Assembly (NCBI GenBank): GCA_023213395.1
Contig: CM041465.1
Coordinates: 241,063,741-241,127,740 of the forward strand
Direction: 5' to 3'
DNA: 64,000 nt
From: Cycas panzhihuaensis
Lineage: Eukaryota; Cycadophyta
Under the pieces are notes generated by a model. That model ran no database searches and was not told where the DNA came from. It saw only the letters and a program-made list of their open reading frames with translations. Within the stretch, counting starts at the first letter, position 1. Every line of letters begins with the position of its first letter. This document shows positions 13,290-24,391 of this stretch, one piece after another. The position numbers and the translations under genes are program-made.

Positions 13290-13790
13290 ATCCACCTTAA
13301 ATTGCCATTCAACCCGTAGTTAGGAGGAATGGGGACAATCTAAGATGGTAGTTTAGGCTCGTTTCGGAGCACGGATCCATCTTAAATTGCCATTCCACCC
13401 GTGGTTGGGAGGAATGGGAACAATTTAAAATGGTAGTTTAGGCTCGTTTGAGCAGAATCCATCTTAAATTGCCATTCCACCGTGGTTGGGAGGAATGGGA
13501 ACAATTTAAAATGGTAGTTTAGGCTCGTTTGAGTAAGAATCCATCTTAAATTGCCATTCCACCCGTGGTTGGGAGGAATGGGAACAATTTAAAATGGTAG
13601 TTTAGGCTCGTTTGAACACGGATCCATCTTAAATTGCCATTCCACCCGTGGTTGGGAGGAATGGGAACAATTTAAAATGGTAGTTTAGGCTCGTTTCGGA
13701 GCAAGAATCCATCTTAAATTGCCATTCAACCCGTGGTTGGGAGGAATGGAAACAATTTAAAATGATAGTTTAGGCTCGTTTCGGAGCACG
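13290..13790 (-). repeat. Six-copy 83-bp tandem repeat in E3 3' region
   Basis: The anchor ATTGCCATTC starts at about 13301, 13386, 13468, 13550, 13633 and 13718, so units are 82-85 bp. Units differ mainly at the GTTTCGGAGCA / GTTTGAGCA boundary. Single or double versions of the same sequence occur in E2 (20590) and E1 (32708) at the same place after the coding region. No open frame is kept. Internal GGNTGGGAGGAATGG and complementary CCATTCCACCC parts could pair within a unit. Confidence 0.92.
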
Positions 13791-13794
13791 AAGA

Positions 13795-14217
13795 GAGGAA
13801 GAGGTGTGCCTAGGCCCCATAAAGGTAGGGGTAGTCACACGCAGGGTAGGAGATAGGTGACGAAGAGTAGGCCTAACGTGGCCAGGCCTACTAGTAAACT
13901 TGCTATGGTCGGAATCAGATGAGTGCAACGGACTGGCCTGTGACGGATCGCATGGCAAGGTTGCATACAGTAAGAGTGGCTCTAGTCAGGGTAAGGATCT
14001 AGGCGTGAAGAAGAAGTGCCTCTGGTGGCTCGGCCGTGGGCGTTTACGTGGGACCACTCGGGGAGGCCGAGGAGGTAAAATAAATGGCTGGTTTAAGACC
14101 AGCGGCTCGGGAGCCAATGTAGAATGAGGAAGGCGGGAATATCCGATCGAGATATTCCCCAGGTGCTCATGAAACCGTGGTGACACGTCGAGGAGAGGGC
14201 CCATAACCCTCGCCATC
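13795..14217 (-). other. Non-pol segment following the gag-PR stop in E3
   Basis: Collinear with E2 20147-20585 and absent from E1, where integrase runs almost directly into the repeats. Short open frames exist but are not conserved between E2 and E3, so I do not call a protein. It occupies the place from which RT-RH-IN has been lost. Confidence 0.7.
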
Positions 14218-15300
14218 CGAATCAAAATCACTCATGGCGGCTAGTAATGGTAACCACCTCACGCCAATAGGGGCAAACCTAACGAGTTTGGCTCATGACA
14301 TGGCATAGGGCTCGGCCCGATGAAGGTCGGTCTCACGAAACAAAGGTCCCACGGAAGGGTAGCCTCCTCGGGATCGCTATCTTCATCATCGAAAATAGCC
14401 CGGGCAGTGGATGAGAGGTGTGAGGCGGCATTGGCTCACGGGCGACAACTTTAACTTGTCCTTCATGGACAAATTTAAGTTGCCCCACCGAGTGGAGCAT
14501 CGCTCCCATCCGGGTCGAGCCATGGTCGGCCCAACAAGAGGTTGTACTCACATCGACGTCGAAAGTACAACCGGCAAACGGTTTTCCTCCTAAGGTGAGG
14601 GATAGGGTGGCCCCGGAGGGACTTCTCGATCCCATCATACCCTTGGCATTTCAAGGGGCGGACTCAAGAGCTACTATGCCTAGCTCCTTGAGCATACGCC
14701 TGAGCATAGCATTAACCGAGGAGCCATTATCTACAATGGTCCTCTTTACGATACAATCGAGTGTCAATGGTAATGACGAGCGGGTAATGCAAAAGCTTCT
14801 CACTTCTTTGGGAGATGGGAGATCTCTAGGATCAAATGAGATGACAGTGGCCCATGGGAGGTAGCACCTATCGCATGGATGGAAGCATCTTGTTGGCCAA
14901 GAGCTTCAAGAAGAAGAGCACGTTGCTCGGGCGGCTTCTCAAGGCGTCCATCAAGGACATTCCGCGTGACGGTATAGAGCTCGTCAGCGATAGAAAGGGT
15001 TTACCCTTCCCGTGGGTTGGGTAAGCGCCCTTCTAAAGTCGAATCGGCCGGGCGGACGGAATAGTCTTGGGAAGCGCAGAATCTCCGGAGGAACGGCTTG
15101 GGAAGAGGATCAAGGTGAGATGTGGATGAAGAGGCACTCACTGCCTCTTTAGCGGCTTGGGGCCGGGTTAAGGCGTATAAGCTGAGTGGTCTCAAGCAAT
15201 TGGACAACCTTCTTTCCCTTATAGCGGGATCGAAGGTGATGGAGCATGGCGATCGGGGGGCCGAAGGTGAAGGTGACCTTCGCACACCCTTCCCTCTACC
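14218..15300 (-). pseudogene. pro: E3 protease region and polyprotein tail
   Basis: Minus strand, homologous to E2 9000-9966 throughout. Recognisable pieces are SLTLGGKPF, MGAMLHSVGQLKFVHEGQVK, KVVAREPMPPHTSH near 14330-14640 and the ending DGEGYGPSP near 14200. The frame shifts several times, often at CG-rich spots, so some breaks may be sequence errors rather than mutations. Confidence 0.78.
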
Positions 15301-17471
15301 ATGCGAGGGTGAGAATCGGGGATCTATCCAGGTCCGATTGTACCCTATTTGAACATCGCGACCACGTTCCCATGTTTGGGGAACGGGTCTCTATAAGCAG
15401 TGATCGAGGTTAGGCCTCGATGTCTGCCTAGGGGACGAGTCGCGAGGCGGGGCGTCGCGTGGGTGCTGGGCCCGGCAACGCGCGTCGTCATGGAAGCACT
15501 CCCCGTGGATGGAACACCACCTCTTCTCAAGGGGAGGATCGATCCTCCTTGCTTGAGAAGGTTGGGTGTTGCCCCCTTTGGGGGGCGCCGCACGGGAAGT
15601 CTGCTGGACGGGTCTATGGGAGGTAGGCGATGAAGGAGGTTGGAGTTTTAACTCCTTCATCGTCTTTCGAATGAGCGAATGGCGGTAAGGGATCTAGGGT
15701 CCTCTCGGTCGGATGAGGCGAGACCTAGCGGCTGCGAAGGTGTGGTCTCCTTCGCTGGAGGAGGCGCCTCGCGACGTTGCGAGGGCTTGGGAGGTTTCTT
15801 GAGACCCGCTTGGATCTCAATGGCCTCCAAAGCTAAACACCTCGAGATAGCGAGTCACACGTGGTTGCCCCCATCTTGAGGACTTCCACATGCACTTGAG
15901 GCGAAGTGCATTGACAAAGATCCTCTTCAACTCCTCGTGCAATGTGGCCTTGGTGGAGTGAAGGAGGTCGTGGCGTCGCACAAAGTCACGGTTCATCTCA
16001 TCGTGGCCTTGTTTGGCGACAAAGCGCCTTCATTCCGCTCTCGAATGGGCGCTACGTCAAAATAGTTGACGAACTCGTCCACTAGGCCGGAATGAGGAGA
16101 TCGAATGGGCGGGGAAGGCGGTAGAACCACTTGAGGCGTCGCCTGCAAGGATCGCGGAAGAGCTTCATCAAGATGTGGTCGTAGGCCCAATAGTCAATGC
16201 ACGCCATGGAAAAAGCTGCGCACATGCTCGGTTGGGTCTGCGACGAAGTCCCATCAAATTTGGGGACTTGAGGAGGGTGAGGCGGCAAGTTAGTCCTCAA
16301 CGCCTCAGCGGACGGGCGTCGACCTATAGTCCACGAAAGGACGTGTCCTTGCACAGGCTAAAGGATCTAAGAATCGAAAAGGAACGGATGGGGGTGTCGG
16401 TCCCATCCCTCCTTGAGGAAACACCCTTGGGAAGGGGGTGCGGGTAGATGTTCTGGAAAGGAGGCGCGCTCCCTTGACGTGTGATGGTGAGTCGCGGACG
16501 TCGAAGCAGGGGTGAGGGACCGGGTTTGCCCATATGGGCCACCCGTAGGTGGCGCGACCCCATATGGGTGCAACGGGTCCACTCCATAGACAAGGAGGTG
16601 GTTTCCCTTGCCCTGCCCCCAAGGTTGTGACGTGTAGCACAGGGGCACGTAAGAGAAGGACCACCAAGGGTTACGGACATACGTAGGAGTGGGTCCTACA
16701 TGGTGGCGGCCAGGCGCTAGCGAGCCTCGAGGCCTACTAGGGAACGCGTGCGCCACGTTTGGCGGTGGCACGTGCGTTTGGTTTGAGCAAGGCATACTAA
16801 CCCCGAGTTGAGGGAAAGATGCGGCGCATGTCCCGAGGAAGTGGGACCACGACTAGGCAGCAAACGCAACACTCGCCTTAGGGCCGGGGTAGACACGGCA
16901 TGGGGCGTGTGTCTTGCGGGCGGACGTATCAATCGTCGTAGATGACGTGGGCATGGATGAGGAAGGCGCCACGTTGCGTAGCATCTCGTTAACCATCTAG
17001 GAGGCGGTTGGCGTGACGCTCGAAAGTACTGCCAGCGCCTCGGCCAGCGTCGGCGGAGGGGTATCCTCATAGCCATACGAGGTCGAAGGGACTTGAGTAG
17101 GGGACCTCAGTGGCTCCTCGTAAGGCTCGCCCGGTGGGGTGGCGGGTCTCACGAGTAGCCGGATCTTCCATTGCATGAGTGGAAGGCTCAAAATCTTGAG
17201 GTGGAAATGGTCATCGGGGTAATAGATGGAATCCTCGCCCTCACGGGTGGATTAGGAGCAGACGAAGGAACTCATGAGTTCCGGTCATGAGATGGTAGGC
17301 CCAATCGGACGGGTAACCTTCCATTCCCGAAGCGGGGTTCGGCGATGGAATGAAAGCGACGATTGGTCTTCTAATGGCGGCAAACCCATAGCGGCGCGAA
17401 AGCGTCGCATGCAACGCCTCCGCGAGCGTTGTTAGAAAAAGCGAAAAGGAAAAGGAAGGAAAGCACTGCAA
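15301..17471 (-). pseudogene. gag: E3 gag
   Basis: Minus strand from about 17471. N-terminal MEGYPSDWAYH is near 17310-17340, STSYGYEDTPPPT near 17060-17100 and QTHVPPPNVAHAFPSRPRG near 16730-16790. The Retrotrans_gag core at about 16300-15800 has EALRTNLPPHPPQVPKFDG, YWAYDHILMKLF and LVDEFVNYFDVA. The nucleocapsid segment at 15660-15391 keeps CSIHGECFHDDARC, which fits C-x2-H-x4-H-x4-C. Frequent one- or two-base shifts break the frame although the residues are well preserved. That is unusual for so young an insertion and may reflect assembly errors at CG sites. Confidence 0.87.
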
Positions 17472-17573
17472 ACCCGTTGGGGGTTCCCCAACTCAAAACA
17501 TAGAATGCGAACCTACCTAAAGGCAAGAGCACCAACACGAAGGGGAAGCGGATCTAGCTCCCTTCTTTGGCGG

Positions 17574-17590
17574 TCCAGTGTATGGTCGCG
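17574..17590 (-). promoter_or_regulatory. E3 primer binding site, degenerate
   Basis: Lies next to the LTR end on the minus strand. The CGACCATACACTGG part matches the E1/E2 site shifted, but the leading TGG is changed to CGC. Assigned by position. Confidence 0.5.
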
Positions 17591-17591
17591 G

Positions 17592-20141
17592 TGAAACGCT
17601 CTCCACGGGGCAATGATCCAACGCCTAGCGGGAAGGGTATAAAATCGAAGGCTAAACAGGCTAAAGAACGAAGATCATACCTCGCGGGACGTCCGTGCGC
17701 CGGAGCGCTGCACGGATCGCAAGGTGCTGGTTGCTTCGGTGGCCGTGCAAGGCGAGACCCTCCTACCCTTGGATGGTAGGGAAGGGAAAAGGAAACTTCA
17801 CGCCGCTACTTCTCAAGGCAATGAGAAAGCGGCGAAGGGGCAACCAACCAAAGCGTGTCACGGGTAAAATATATGCAAGAGCGGCTAAGGAGGGATCGGT
17901 CAAAGGATCTCAAATACCATAATCTGGGGTATAGCAAAGAAATGTACAAGTAAAGCAAATGCAGAGTAAAAGCAAGTACAAAATAAATAGTTATTTCTTC
18001 CCCTTTTTCTTATGTTCTTTAACTACTAAAGCAAGTGTAAAGAAAGCGTAAGAGCACGAAAAAAATAGTATGGAAGGTGAGCGGAGAATACACGGATCCG
18101 TGGTTGATTTGAGACGCAGTGTCCGTCCACGGTTGCGCTTCCTCCGTCGTCCTCCTCGTGTCACGGCGTCGGTTTGCAAGCGGTGATGGGGATCACTTAC
18201 CTCCCAAAGCAAATAAACACTAACTAAACCGAAACGATAGAAAATAAAGCTCAAAGCGACATAAACAAAAGGAGAACGTGCAAACAAGCGTCGGCCGTGA
18301 TGGGTCGACCTATGCGCCTTTGTTCGAACGCTCCTGCAAGCAAATAAGCGAATACCTTCCTCTCGAAAGAGGGCTACGAGATACAAAAGATATATGTATA
18401 TATGTTGCAAGTAAAGCAAACTAAGCTAAAAGGACATAGTTAAGCACTATCATGCAATAAAAGAAATAACGTCATATAGCGGGCATGCCGTGGTCATACA
18501 CCACAACGCACCGAATGGGGTTGAGTATAACCTCGGGATGGCTAACTCACCCGAGAGGTCTCCACAGAATGTAAGGGAAATGATGCTAGCATGCAACAAG
18601 AAGGATCATGGAGCAACGGGTAGCATAAGCCAAAGTAAGCACTCAACCGATTCTCTCCAAAGCCTCTCTAGCCCTATTTCTTAAGCAAAAGCGGAGATAA
18701 AGGGAGAGGAAAAGAGGCGAACCCTTGGGGAGTAGGGCGGCAATGGGGATGTAACCCGCCTATCTCCCTCAAACCCTCGTGTAACCCTTTATGCCGGTTT
18801 GCCCAAGAAATGGCGAAAGAGAAGGATGGGAGAAGAAGGATGAGTGGAAGAAAAATGGGAAACTAAGCCTATCCTTGGGTAACACTCTAATAGGCCACAA
18901 ATACTATGGTTCCTTGCATCAAATGGCTAAGGGAAACCAAGAGAATACATATACAAAGTGAAGCAAAGAGTTGCAAGTAAAATAATACAAAAAAGCAAGC
19001 AAAAACACTTAAGAAATGACACCAAATACCTCTAATGGTGAAGAAGGAGTGCATGTAGGCACTTGGCAACTTGGAGCAGCGGTCCAAGAGATGCTATGAA
19101 GGAATGTAGCATGTCCCTTGCAAGAGAGTGAGATGGTGGAGCCTCATGCAAGAAAATGAGATGGAAATGGTTTCTTGCAATGGTTTTCTTGGTGCAAAAT
19201 CCTCTTGGAAGCTTTCAATGTGTGTGAAGAGGAGGAATGCTTGTATTGGAGCTCCGTGAGAAGCGTGATACTGTATCTCCAAAGAATAAGCGACCCTTGG
19301 TGCCTCATCCCACAATTTGTTGAAAGGTGTCTCTTGTTCTTGTTTGTTTGTCTTGTCTTTTGTGAAGAAAACTTGAGAGGAGAGTCTAGTAGAGAGTAGA
19401 AAAATTCATTCAATAATGAGGCAAATGAGTGAAAAAGCGTTTTATGTCTCGAGTGAAGCAAGTGAGCGTTGGGGGCCTCGGGCGCCTCCAACTGTTAGAG
19501 CCACGGCGATTCATGAAAAATCCGAACGCATCGCGTGTTTCTTTTTAAATTTTAAGCGATTAAATGCGCGATAAACTTAGCGGTACCGCTAAGTTTATCA
19601 TGACGCCTTGATGCCTTGAACTCCGATGCAGAGCTTAATTTATCATGATGCGGAACCAAAAAAAATGTAAAATTAAAGTAAGAAATCAGGTCTTTAAGGT
19701 AAAATCATAAGTTAAACTCAAAATACATTAGTCAAGAGCAGTTTTAGGTCATGGGCATGTGCTCAAAGCGGTGCAAAAAGACCTAACTAAGGGTTAAACC
19801 AGGCTTAGAAAGGGTTTGCAACATAAGCGGCATGCGGTAACACGCATAAACAGGTCGGCAAAAGCATCCCGAAAGACCATGGAGACGTCGTGGGTGGTTG
19901 TATGCCATACGTGGTGTCGCATTCGCTGATGAATGCCCCCGCTGTGAGTCGTCATAGGCTAAAAGGTGCCGTTAGGCACATGCATAATGAACAAGCAATC
20001 AATCAGGTGCATATGGACAGGCACATGTCAATCAAACCATTCCCAATTACTGCGACGATCATAAGTAAGCAAAGTAAAGGCATATACCTGCACAAACCTG
20101 TGTCGATGTGTCGCAAGTCCATTCCCGATAGCCGGGAAACA
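17592..20141 (-). repeat. E3 5' LTR
   Basis: 2,550 bp. On the minus strand it begins TGTTTCC at 20141 and ends GTTTCA at 17592. Long stretches (for example 18840-19100) are identical to the other E3 LTR. Differences cluster at CG-rich places. Confidence 0.95.
19570..19599. promoter_or_regulatory. 30-bp perfect palindrome in E3 5' LTR
   Basis: The half-site GATAAACTTAGCGGT is mirrored exactly around the GGTACC centre. It is the clearest copy of the palindrome family shared by LTRs and antisense-gene leaders. Confidence 0.88.
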
Positions 20142-20146
20142 GATAG
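20142..20146 (+). repeat. Target site duplication of E3, right copy
   Basis: GATAG follows GGAAACA. Reading 9966 into 20147 gives SELDSEGYEPSP, the uninterrupted E2 frame. Confidence 0.95.
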
Positions 20147-20589
20147 CGAGGGTTATGAGCCCTCTCCTTGACGTGTCACCCTGGTCTCACGAGCACCTAG
20201 GGGAATATCCGGACTAGATATTCCTACTCCTCATCATTCCACATTGGCTTCCAAGTCGCTGATCCTGAACCAGCCATTTATTTTACCTTCTTGGCCTCCC
20301 TGAGTGATTTCACGTAGGCACTCGTGTCGATGAGCCATTCATAGAGGCACTTCTTCTTTACGCTCTAGATCTATACTTAGGACTAGAGCCACTCTTACTC
20401 AGTTGCAACCTTGCCACGTGATCCGTCGTGTGCCAGGTCCGTTGTACTCATCTGGTTCTGACCATAACAAGTTTACTGGTAGGCTTAGCCACACTGGGCC
20501 TACTCTTCGTCACCTATCTCCTACCCTGCATGTGACTACCCCTACCTCTATGGGGTCTAGGCACACCTATTTCCCTCTCTGCCATGCTC
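20147..20589 (+). other. End of E2 gag-PR frame and non-pol segment
   Basis: The first 25 bases complete the E2 polyprotein, with a stop at 20169-20171. The rest is homologous to E3 14195-13795 and has no counterpart in E1. No conserved frame is seen. Confidence 0.72.
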
Positions 20590-20765
20590 TGAAATGAGCC
20601 TAAACTACCATCTTAGATCGTTCCCATTTCTCCTAACCATGGGTAGAATGGTAATTTAAGATGGACTTACACTTTTTCTTCCGGTTCCCCCTGCAGAACC
20701 CGCATTTCTGTATCCTCTTGGGAACCTTTATCTTCCTATTTGGGCATTCCCCGACTAGGACGATG
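20590..20765 (+). repeat. Single unit of the ~175-bp Tat 3' repeat in E2
   Basis: It starts GAAATGAGCCTAAACTACC and ends with GGGCATTCCCCGACTAGGACGATGC. Same unit as E1 32708-33070, and the source of the 83-bp repeats in E3. Confidence 0.85.
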
Positions 20766-21344
20766 CCTTGGAGTATCATCACTCCCCTCTCCTGCCTGTT
20801 GTGTCCTTCGCATATTCCACTATGCTCCTTCGTGGACATGCATGTCGCTCTATTTCTAACCTCACACCTCTCGATCACCTCTACTTATGGTGGATGTGTG
20901 TGCTCCTGTTAGACATATAGCTATACATGGAAGGAAATACATGCATATTACAACAAAATATATTTACATCAAAACATTTATAACATACAAAGTAAAATAT
21001 ACATGCTATCTCTATCATACATGATACACACCATTTCATGTCAAAATGAGGTTCCAATTACCCCGTATATATATATATATATCCATTAAAAAATATATGT
21101 TACATCATACATGTGGGAAGCCGGGATCCTTGTAGGGTGGTACAATCATATGAGCCTATATATATGACCCCTTGGAGGCCCGTGCTTTCCCATCAAAATC
21201 AAATATACATCTCCTATGCTACTACTGTCATGCTCCTGGGGTGCCATCCCCTGGTCTGTATGATCTCTCTCTTGGGGACCACATCCCTCTGAGGCTCCTC
21301 CTGGGCCTCCGCAAGCTGCCTGCCTCACTCCCCTCATCCTGAGG
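20766..21344 (+). other. E2 untranslated 3' region
   Basis: Shared with E1 33063-33580 (phrase TGTGCTCCTGTTAGACATATAG). It includes an AT-rich part and a short (TA) run near 21068. E3 retains only the first part, up to about the equivalent of 21035. No gene seen. Confidence 0.65.
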
Positions 21345-23179
21345 TCATCTCGGGGTTGTAGCAGTTGTGGGGATATAAGTCTGGCTCCTGCTAAACCTCG
21401 AGGCCATCTGGGCCACTAGCTGATTGTATCGGGCCTAGATACGATCTCTCTCCCCTCGGAGTCCCTCCTTTGTCACTCTGAGGTGCTCCTCGAGTACCGC
21501 TATGCGGACCCTGCTCTCTGCATCTCCACCCGCTCTGCTCTGAGCCTCTAAGGCCTGGACTCGTCTACGCAGCTCATCCCGCTCGCCCCTGGCCGCATCA
21601 AGCTCTCACAGAATCGCCTCGAATGTCATGTGTTCCTGGGACTCTGTAGCCCAGATGTCTCTCACCCTCGCCAATGGGACGAATGCCTACATGTGGGCTC
21701 CTGTCGACCTGGGTGCATCCTTCGCCTAGATCGGCGGTTGCCCCTCTGCGTAAACCTGAGGGAACATCTCCCTCACCATGGCCTCCACCAGTCTTTAGAC
21801 CTCTGCTACACCTGCCAATGCAACATGCCGTATGCCAGTGTATATCCCCACTACATACTATAATGAAATGAAATCAAGTATCTGCCTAGATGTCAAATGA
21901 CTAAGGAAACGGTTAGGTCTCACCTACCATGGCCGCCGGCTCCTCTGCTCGGGCGACATCCTCGTCTCCTGGCTCTCTACCAGCCATAGGTACCTCATCC
22001 TCAGGTACCTCCTCTGCCTCAGCCTCGCTCCTAGTAGGGACTAGCTCGACTCTTACCTCTTCGGATCTCCTCATAATCTGTAGTCTGTGGGCCTTGGTTA
22101 GTGGCCCCCTGCTCTCCTCAGCGGCTCCTGATGGGCCTGCCCCTCCTCCGGTAGTCCTGGATAGTCCTTCTGCCCCTCCTGCTGACTGTGATGGACTTGC
22201 CCCTCCTGCAGGTCATGATGGGCCTGCCTCTCCCGCAGGTCGTGATGGGTCGGCCCCATCTCCCCCATCATCATTGTTATCATCGTTATCGCCATCACTG
22301 TCATCATCGTCATCGTCGATGGGCGCTCCTGCTCTGCCCACCTCGTCGTCGCTCTCCCACCTCACTGCCCTATATGGCTCTATTGAATAGTCTGTCAGAG
22401 TGAGGAGGTCGAGTGACATTGCCTCTACTGACTGACAGACATGCACCTGGACCTCTGTTCCTTGGAGCCGCGTCTACCATCTATGGACCATCAGGGCCCA
22501 CTCTGCTATGGGGTATGGCCCCCCTACTGGTGCCACTGCCGTAAAATGGTCAAAAAACTAGCATTGAAGTAGTGTGCTATAAGATAATCCTCCCCTGCTA
22601 GAACTCTGGATGGTGTCTAGCTATGCGACGAGGTTTGTCGTGACCAGGGTAGCCCAATCCATCCTCTCGCCGGCCTCACACCAGCGCGCTGCATCCACCC
22701 AACCTCCAGGGATTTCCCTGGAGTTCTGTTTCTGAGAAATCCAGAACAGAATGCATAGTACGATCAACTTCCTCACTCGAGGAACCCTAGATATAAGCAT
22801 GGTTTGGAGGGCAACTCCCCTCCGCTCCCACCTATCGGTCCCTATGAAAAAATGGGCCACCTCTCTATGTGCTGCCTCGGTGCTAGGCAGCGCTCCCAGC
22901 CTCAATGGCCTCCCAGTCGCTAGAACTCCCAGAATCTGCCTGATATCCCCTTGGGTAATTGTGACATTACCTATCTGAGGTAAGTGAAATACGTGCCTCC
23001 TTCTATCCCAGTGTGACACGATGTCAACCAGAAGCCTCAGTGCACGCGCCGAGGTGTCTCTTGAGGGCCTTGTATAGGCTACACCTCTTCAAGGTTGCCC
23101 TGTCCTCTCGGGACGCCATCTCCATGTAGCTCAGTATGGACATACCTATATTCTCACGGTTGTCTACCGCGATAACTAC
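21345..23179 (-). pseudogene. E2 antisense gene: plant-mobile-domain-like protein with coiled-coil tail
   Basis: Minus strand, opposite to gag. The exon from 23179 to about 21924 follows an acceptor TGATTGCAG. It encodes SYMEMASREDRATL and a mobile-domain-like core (VFHLPQIGNVTITQGDIRQ, GVLATGRPLRLGALP, TLVTTNLVAQL-like end). An Asp-rich linker follows (IDDDDDDSDGDNDD, near 22310-22330). An intron at 21923-21812 leads to a coiled-coil exon (ELDAARGERDELRRRVQALE, EEHLRVTKEGLRGERDRI) ending at a stop at 21345-21347. A frameshift near 23040 and an in-frame stop in the tail make it a pseudogene. PMD/aminotransferase-like domains occur in plant transposons and MAIN-type proteins, and antisense frames at this place are known in Tat elements. 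Function here is unknown. Confidence 0.78.
21812..21923 (-). other. Predicted intron in E2 antisense gene
   Basis: Donor TAG|GTGAGA and acceptor TTGGCAG|GTG on the minus strand, 112 nt. It aligns with the 111-nt E1 intron at 34224-34114. Confidence 0.72.
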
Positions 23180-23320
23180 CTGCAATCATAAAAAATTAGT
23201 CAAGGTCAGCCTGCTAGCAGTCATCAATGCTCCTAGCTTTCTTTCTGACTTTCCTACCTGAATTTTGGGGGCTGTTTGGCCTCTCTTTTATTTTTTTTTA
23301 GTTTTCTGCCTGTGTACCAC

Positions 23321-23350
23321 TCTAAACTTAGCGGTACCGCTAAATTTAGA
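23321..23350. promoter_or_regulatory. Palindrome in leader of E2 antisense gene
   Basis: TCTAAACTTAGCGGT is followed by its inverted copy with one mismatch, centred on GGTACC. It lies between the antisense-gene TATA box and the acceptor at 23180. The same palindrome family as in the LTRs. Confidence 0.8.
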
Positions 23351-23854
23351 GCGGGTCCCACGGCGATCGACATCCTGTAGCGATCCTGCCTCCAGGATCA
23401 CGGCACCACATTCTTGGTCACAGTATGAATGGCAACCCCCCTAAAAAGGGGTGTTTCTACCTAGAAAATCATAAAATTTTTGTGGTGGACCCCTGTAGGG
23501 CCCACCGGGACTAGGGCTCCTTAATGCCCAAGTCCCCGCCTCTTTCTGGGTCCAATTCAGACTCTGAGAGGCATCCAATTACCCATAAGGGGCATAAAAA
23601 ATGCATCAAATTCACTAAAAAGTAGTAAACTTTAAACTTTAAAATGGGATGGGTTTTGTGAGATCCACTCACTGGGTCTGGCCTGACCATTACAATCTCG
23701 TCTCTCTGGTCGTAATGGCTCTCGCTATGCTCAGATCCAACGGTCGGATCGTCTCCTGCGTGCCTCCAAAGTTGGGCAGAGCTCTGCGTCGTAAGGAAAT
23801 GGCTCTGGTTTCATACGAGAGCCGATGAAAATGAATCTGATTTTCATTCGTTTT

Positions 23855-23865
23855 CCTTATATAGG
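23855..23865 (-). promoter_or_regulatory. TATA box of E2 antisense gene
   Basis: On the minus strand CCTATATAAGG is preceded by GGGGCCCCCA. E1 keeps both at 36074-36084 although flanking sequence has diverged, which supports a real promoter for the antisense gene. Confidence 0.68.
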
Positions 23866-24391
23866 TGGGGGCCCCGACGGGCACTTCCTCTATTTGCGAC
23901 CTTGCGACAGCCGTTGGGACTACCTTATTTCCCTGGTCACTTTTGCCTTCTGGCCCTATCGCCTATTGTGCTCTATGGATGCCCTTTTTGCCTTATCTTG
24001 CAAAGGCATTTATGGTACCCCATTATTGCACTTTTCTTTAAGGCCCTTCTACATCGTTTTACACGCCACTCCGGTGCATGCCTGAGTTTATAATCGTTTA
24101 GCTTATTTTGCCACCCTGGACTCATTTTTGTAGCCCTTTTTTGCCCCTGGGGTCTCCAAAGGGAATTATCCCCCATCCGAGGGTATGTTTTGCTTCCCAA
24201 AGCAAGCTTTGGTGCTTCAGGGCGTCTTTTCTCCGCCCACTCTCAGCCGGTGGCTGGATTGCTCGCTCTCGTTCTTAGGTAACCTCATTGCTAGGTCCTC
24301 CTACCCTTCTTGGCCACCTTCTTGCTCACCATTTGAGTCTTTCTTTTACTTTCATTACTATTTGTTTGCTACCAGAGCTTAGTATCCCGAC

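Larger units (their letters stand above)
9967..20141 (-). mobile_element. E3: young non-autonomous Tat-lineage element, minus strand, nested in E2
   Basis: 10,175 bp bounded by GATAG. In minus-strand order: 5' LTR (20141-17592), degenerate PBS, gag, protease tail, a ~0.4-kb non-pol segment shared with E2, six 83-bp repeats, a short 3' region, 3' LTR (12520-9967). It lacks pol, and it also lacks the antisense gene and aRNH that E2 carries: at about 12868 the sequence jumps from the equivalent of E2 position 21035 to that of about 24813. Its LTRs are almost identical over long stretches and it keeps many CG dinucleotides, so it is the youngest of the three. Confidence 0.93.

Noticed and set aside
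13290-13790. Regular repeats resembling a CRISPR array
   Set aside because: Units are contiguous, with no unique spacers, in plant retrotransposon DNA.
22213-22446. Asp-rich minus-strand and Ser/Pro-rich plus-strand open frames overlapping at 21929-22446
   Set aside because: Only the minus-strand reading belongs to the antisense gene, as an acidic linker kept in E1. The plus-strand frame is its shadow.
23690-23884. Minus-strand frame over the antisense-gene TATA box as its first exon
   Set aside because: Its start lies upstream of the TATA box and it is not kept in E1. The first exon and first donor of the antisense gene remain unresolved.
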